6,864 bases of DNA from Flavobacteriaceae bacterium. Its GTDB lineage: Bacteria > Bacteroidota > Bacteroidia > Flavobacteriales > Flavobacteriaceae. Location: positions 1 through 6,864 of the forward strand of contig CANCFZ010000130.1 of assembly GCA_947377425.1 (NCBI GenBank), in the 5' to 3' direction. A model generated the notes under the pieces. That model was given only the letters and a program-made list of their open reading frames with translations, ran no database searches and was not told the origin of the DNA. The position numbers and the translations under genes were made by a program. Below are positions 6,299 to 6,864 of this stretch, in pieces; positions within the stretch are counted from its first letter, which is position 1; each line of letters begins with the position of its first letter.

Positions 6299-6864
6299 TT
6301 GAGAAAAAAAGGAGTAACCATATTGACTTTATTGCTGTTGAGCTTTTTGTTCTTTTCTTTGACAAGAGTAGAAAACAGTATTTCTTATGCAACATTTTTT
6401 GTTCCAAAAGGATGGCCAAAACCTGTTTACGATTTTAAAAAGAATGAAGTAACGGACAAGGGATTTGAATTAGGAAGAAAATTATTTTATGACCCCATTA
6501 TTTCAAAAGATAGCACAATTTCTTGTGCCAGTTGTCATTTGCAGTATACTGGATTTGCACATACCGATCATGCTTTAAGTCACGGAATAGAAGGACGAAT
6601 TGGAACTCGAAATGCCATGCCATTAATGAATTTGGCTTGGACAAAGCTATTTCATTGGGATGGAGGAGTCCTTAATTTAGAAGTGCAACCTATCAATCCA
6701 ATTACCAATCCTTTAGAAATGGATAATACTTTGGTTAACGTTTTAGGAAAGTTAAATCATTCTAAAAAATATAAAGGATTGTTTTATAACGTATTTAAAG
6801 ATAGTATTGTTACAACAAAATCATTATTGAAAGCTTTAACACAATTTACAGTTTCATTAGAAAC
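6299..6864 (+). CDS. Di-heme cytochrome c peroxidase / MauG-MbnH-like protein (5' part, TTG start, cut by window edge)
   Basis: An open frame of 188 codons reaches the right edge. No ATG precedes its conserved part; the frame is open back to a stop at 6257-6259. The TTG at 6299, 14 nt after the previous gene, gives (M)RKKGVTILTLLLLSFLFFS, a textbook signal peptide, and is preferred. The conserved part starts GWPKPVYDF, then LGRKLFYDP, the first haem-binding motif CASCH (C76, C79, H80), HGIEGRIGTRNAMPLMNLAW, HWDGG, and LEVQPINPITNPLEM. This is the N-terminal domain of the bacterial di-heme cytochrome c peroxidase family, which includes MauG and MbnH; the second CxxCH and the residues separating the subfamilies lie beyond the window. 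Because an MbnP-like protein is encoded upstream in the same operon, an MbnH-like role (oxidising a tryptophan of MbnP) is more likely than plain H2O2 detoxification. That choice is inference from context. It acts in the periplasm. Confidence 0.93.
   Translation, partial: MRKKGVTILTLLLLSFLFFSLTRVENSISYATFFVPKGWPKPVYDFKKNEVTDKGFELGRKLFYDPIISKDSTISCASCHLQYTGFAHTDHALSHGIEGRIGTRNAMPLMNLAWTKLFHWDGGVLNLEVQPINPITNPLEMDNTLVNVLGKLNHSKKYKGLFYNVFKDSIVTTKSLLKALTQFTVSLE

Noticed and set aside
5970..6419. Minus-strand open frames at 5970-6170 and 6234-6419
   Set aside because: Antisense to the redoxin gene and the start of the di-heme gene; hydrophobic appearance comes from complementing A-rich lysine codons.

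Overview
The window comes from an AT-rich Bacteroidota genome, most likely Flavobacteriaceae. Three things point there: a multicopper oxidase ending in a type IX secretion (T9SS) sorting domain, -7 elements of the Bacteroidota form TAnnTTTG upstream of both outermost genes, and near-absence of Shine-Dalgarno sequences. This lineage call is an inference from sequence style, not from a database match.

Layout: positions 1-1571 (minus strand) hold the first ~523 codons of uvrA, the excinuclease damage-recognition ATPase, cut by the left edge. Positions 1572-1783 are a divergent promoter region with a good candidate promoter for the rightward genes. From 1784 to the right edge, seven plus-strand genes run with gaps of only 36, 11, 2, 15, 3 and 14 nt, which looks like one operon. 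In order they are an ECF sigma factor (TTG start), a 93-residue single-pass membrane protein that is probably its anti-sigma factor, a membrane-anchored Spy/CpxP/CnrX-type periplasmic metal sensor with a proline-rich tail, an MbnP-type copper-binding protein, a multicopper oxidase with a T9SS tail, a thioredoxin-fold CxxC protein, and a di-heme cytochrome c peroxidase of the MauG/MbnH type (TTG start, cut by the right edge).

Interpretation (inference): the first three genes resemble the logic of the CnrYXH system of Cupriavidus, where a periplasmic sensor and a tiny membrane anti-sigma control an ECF sigma factor. The next four look like the output: extracytoplasmic copper binding (MbnP), Trp-to-kynurenine maturation of MbnP by a di-heme enzyme (MbnH-like), copper-dependent oxidation outside the cell (multicopper oxidase), and thiol or copper delivery chemistry (thioredoxin-fold protein). 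The window therefore seems to hold a self-contained, envelope-facing and probably copper-responsive sensing and handling operon. The metal, the direction of regulation and the substrate of the oxidase cannot be read from the sequence. No tRNA, rRNA, CRISPR array, insertion sequence or attachment site was seen.
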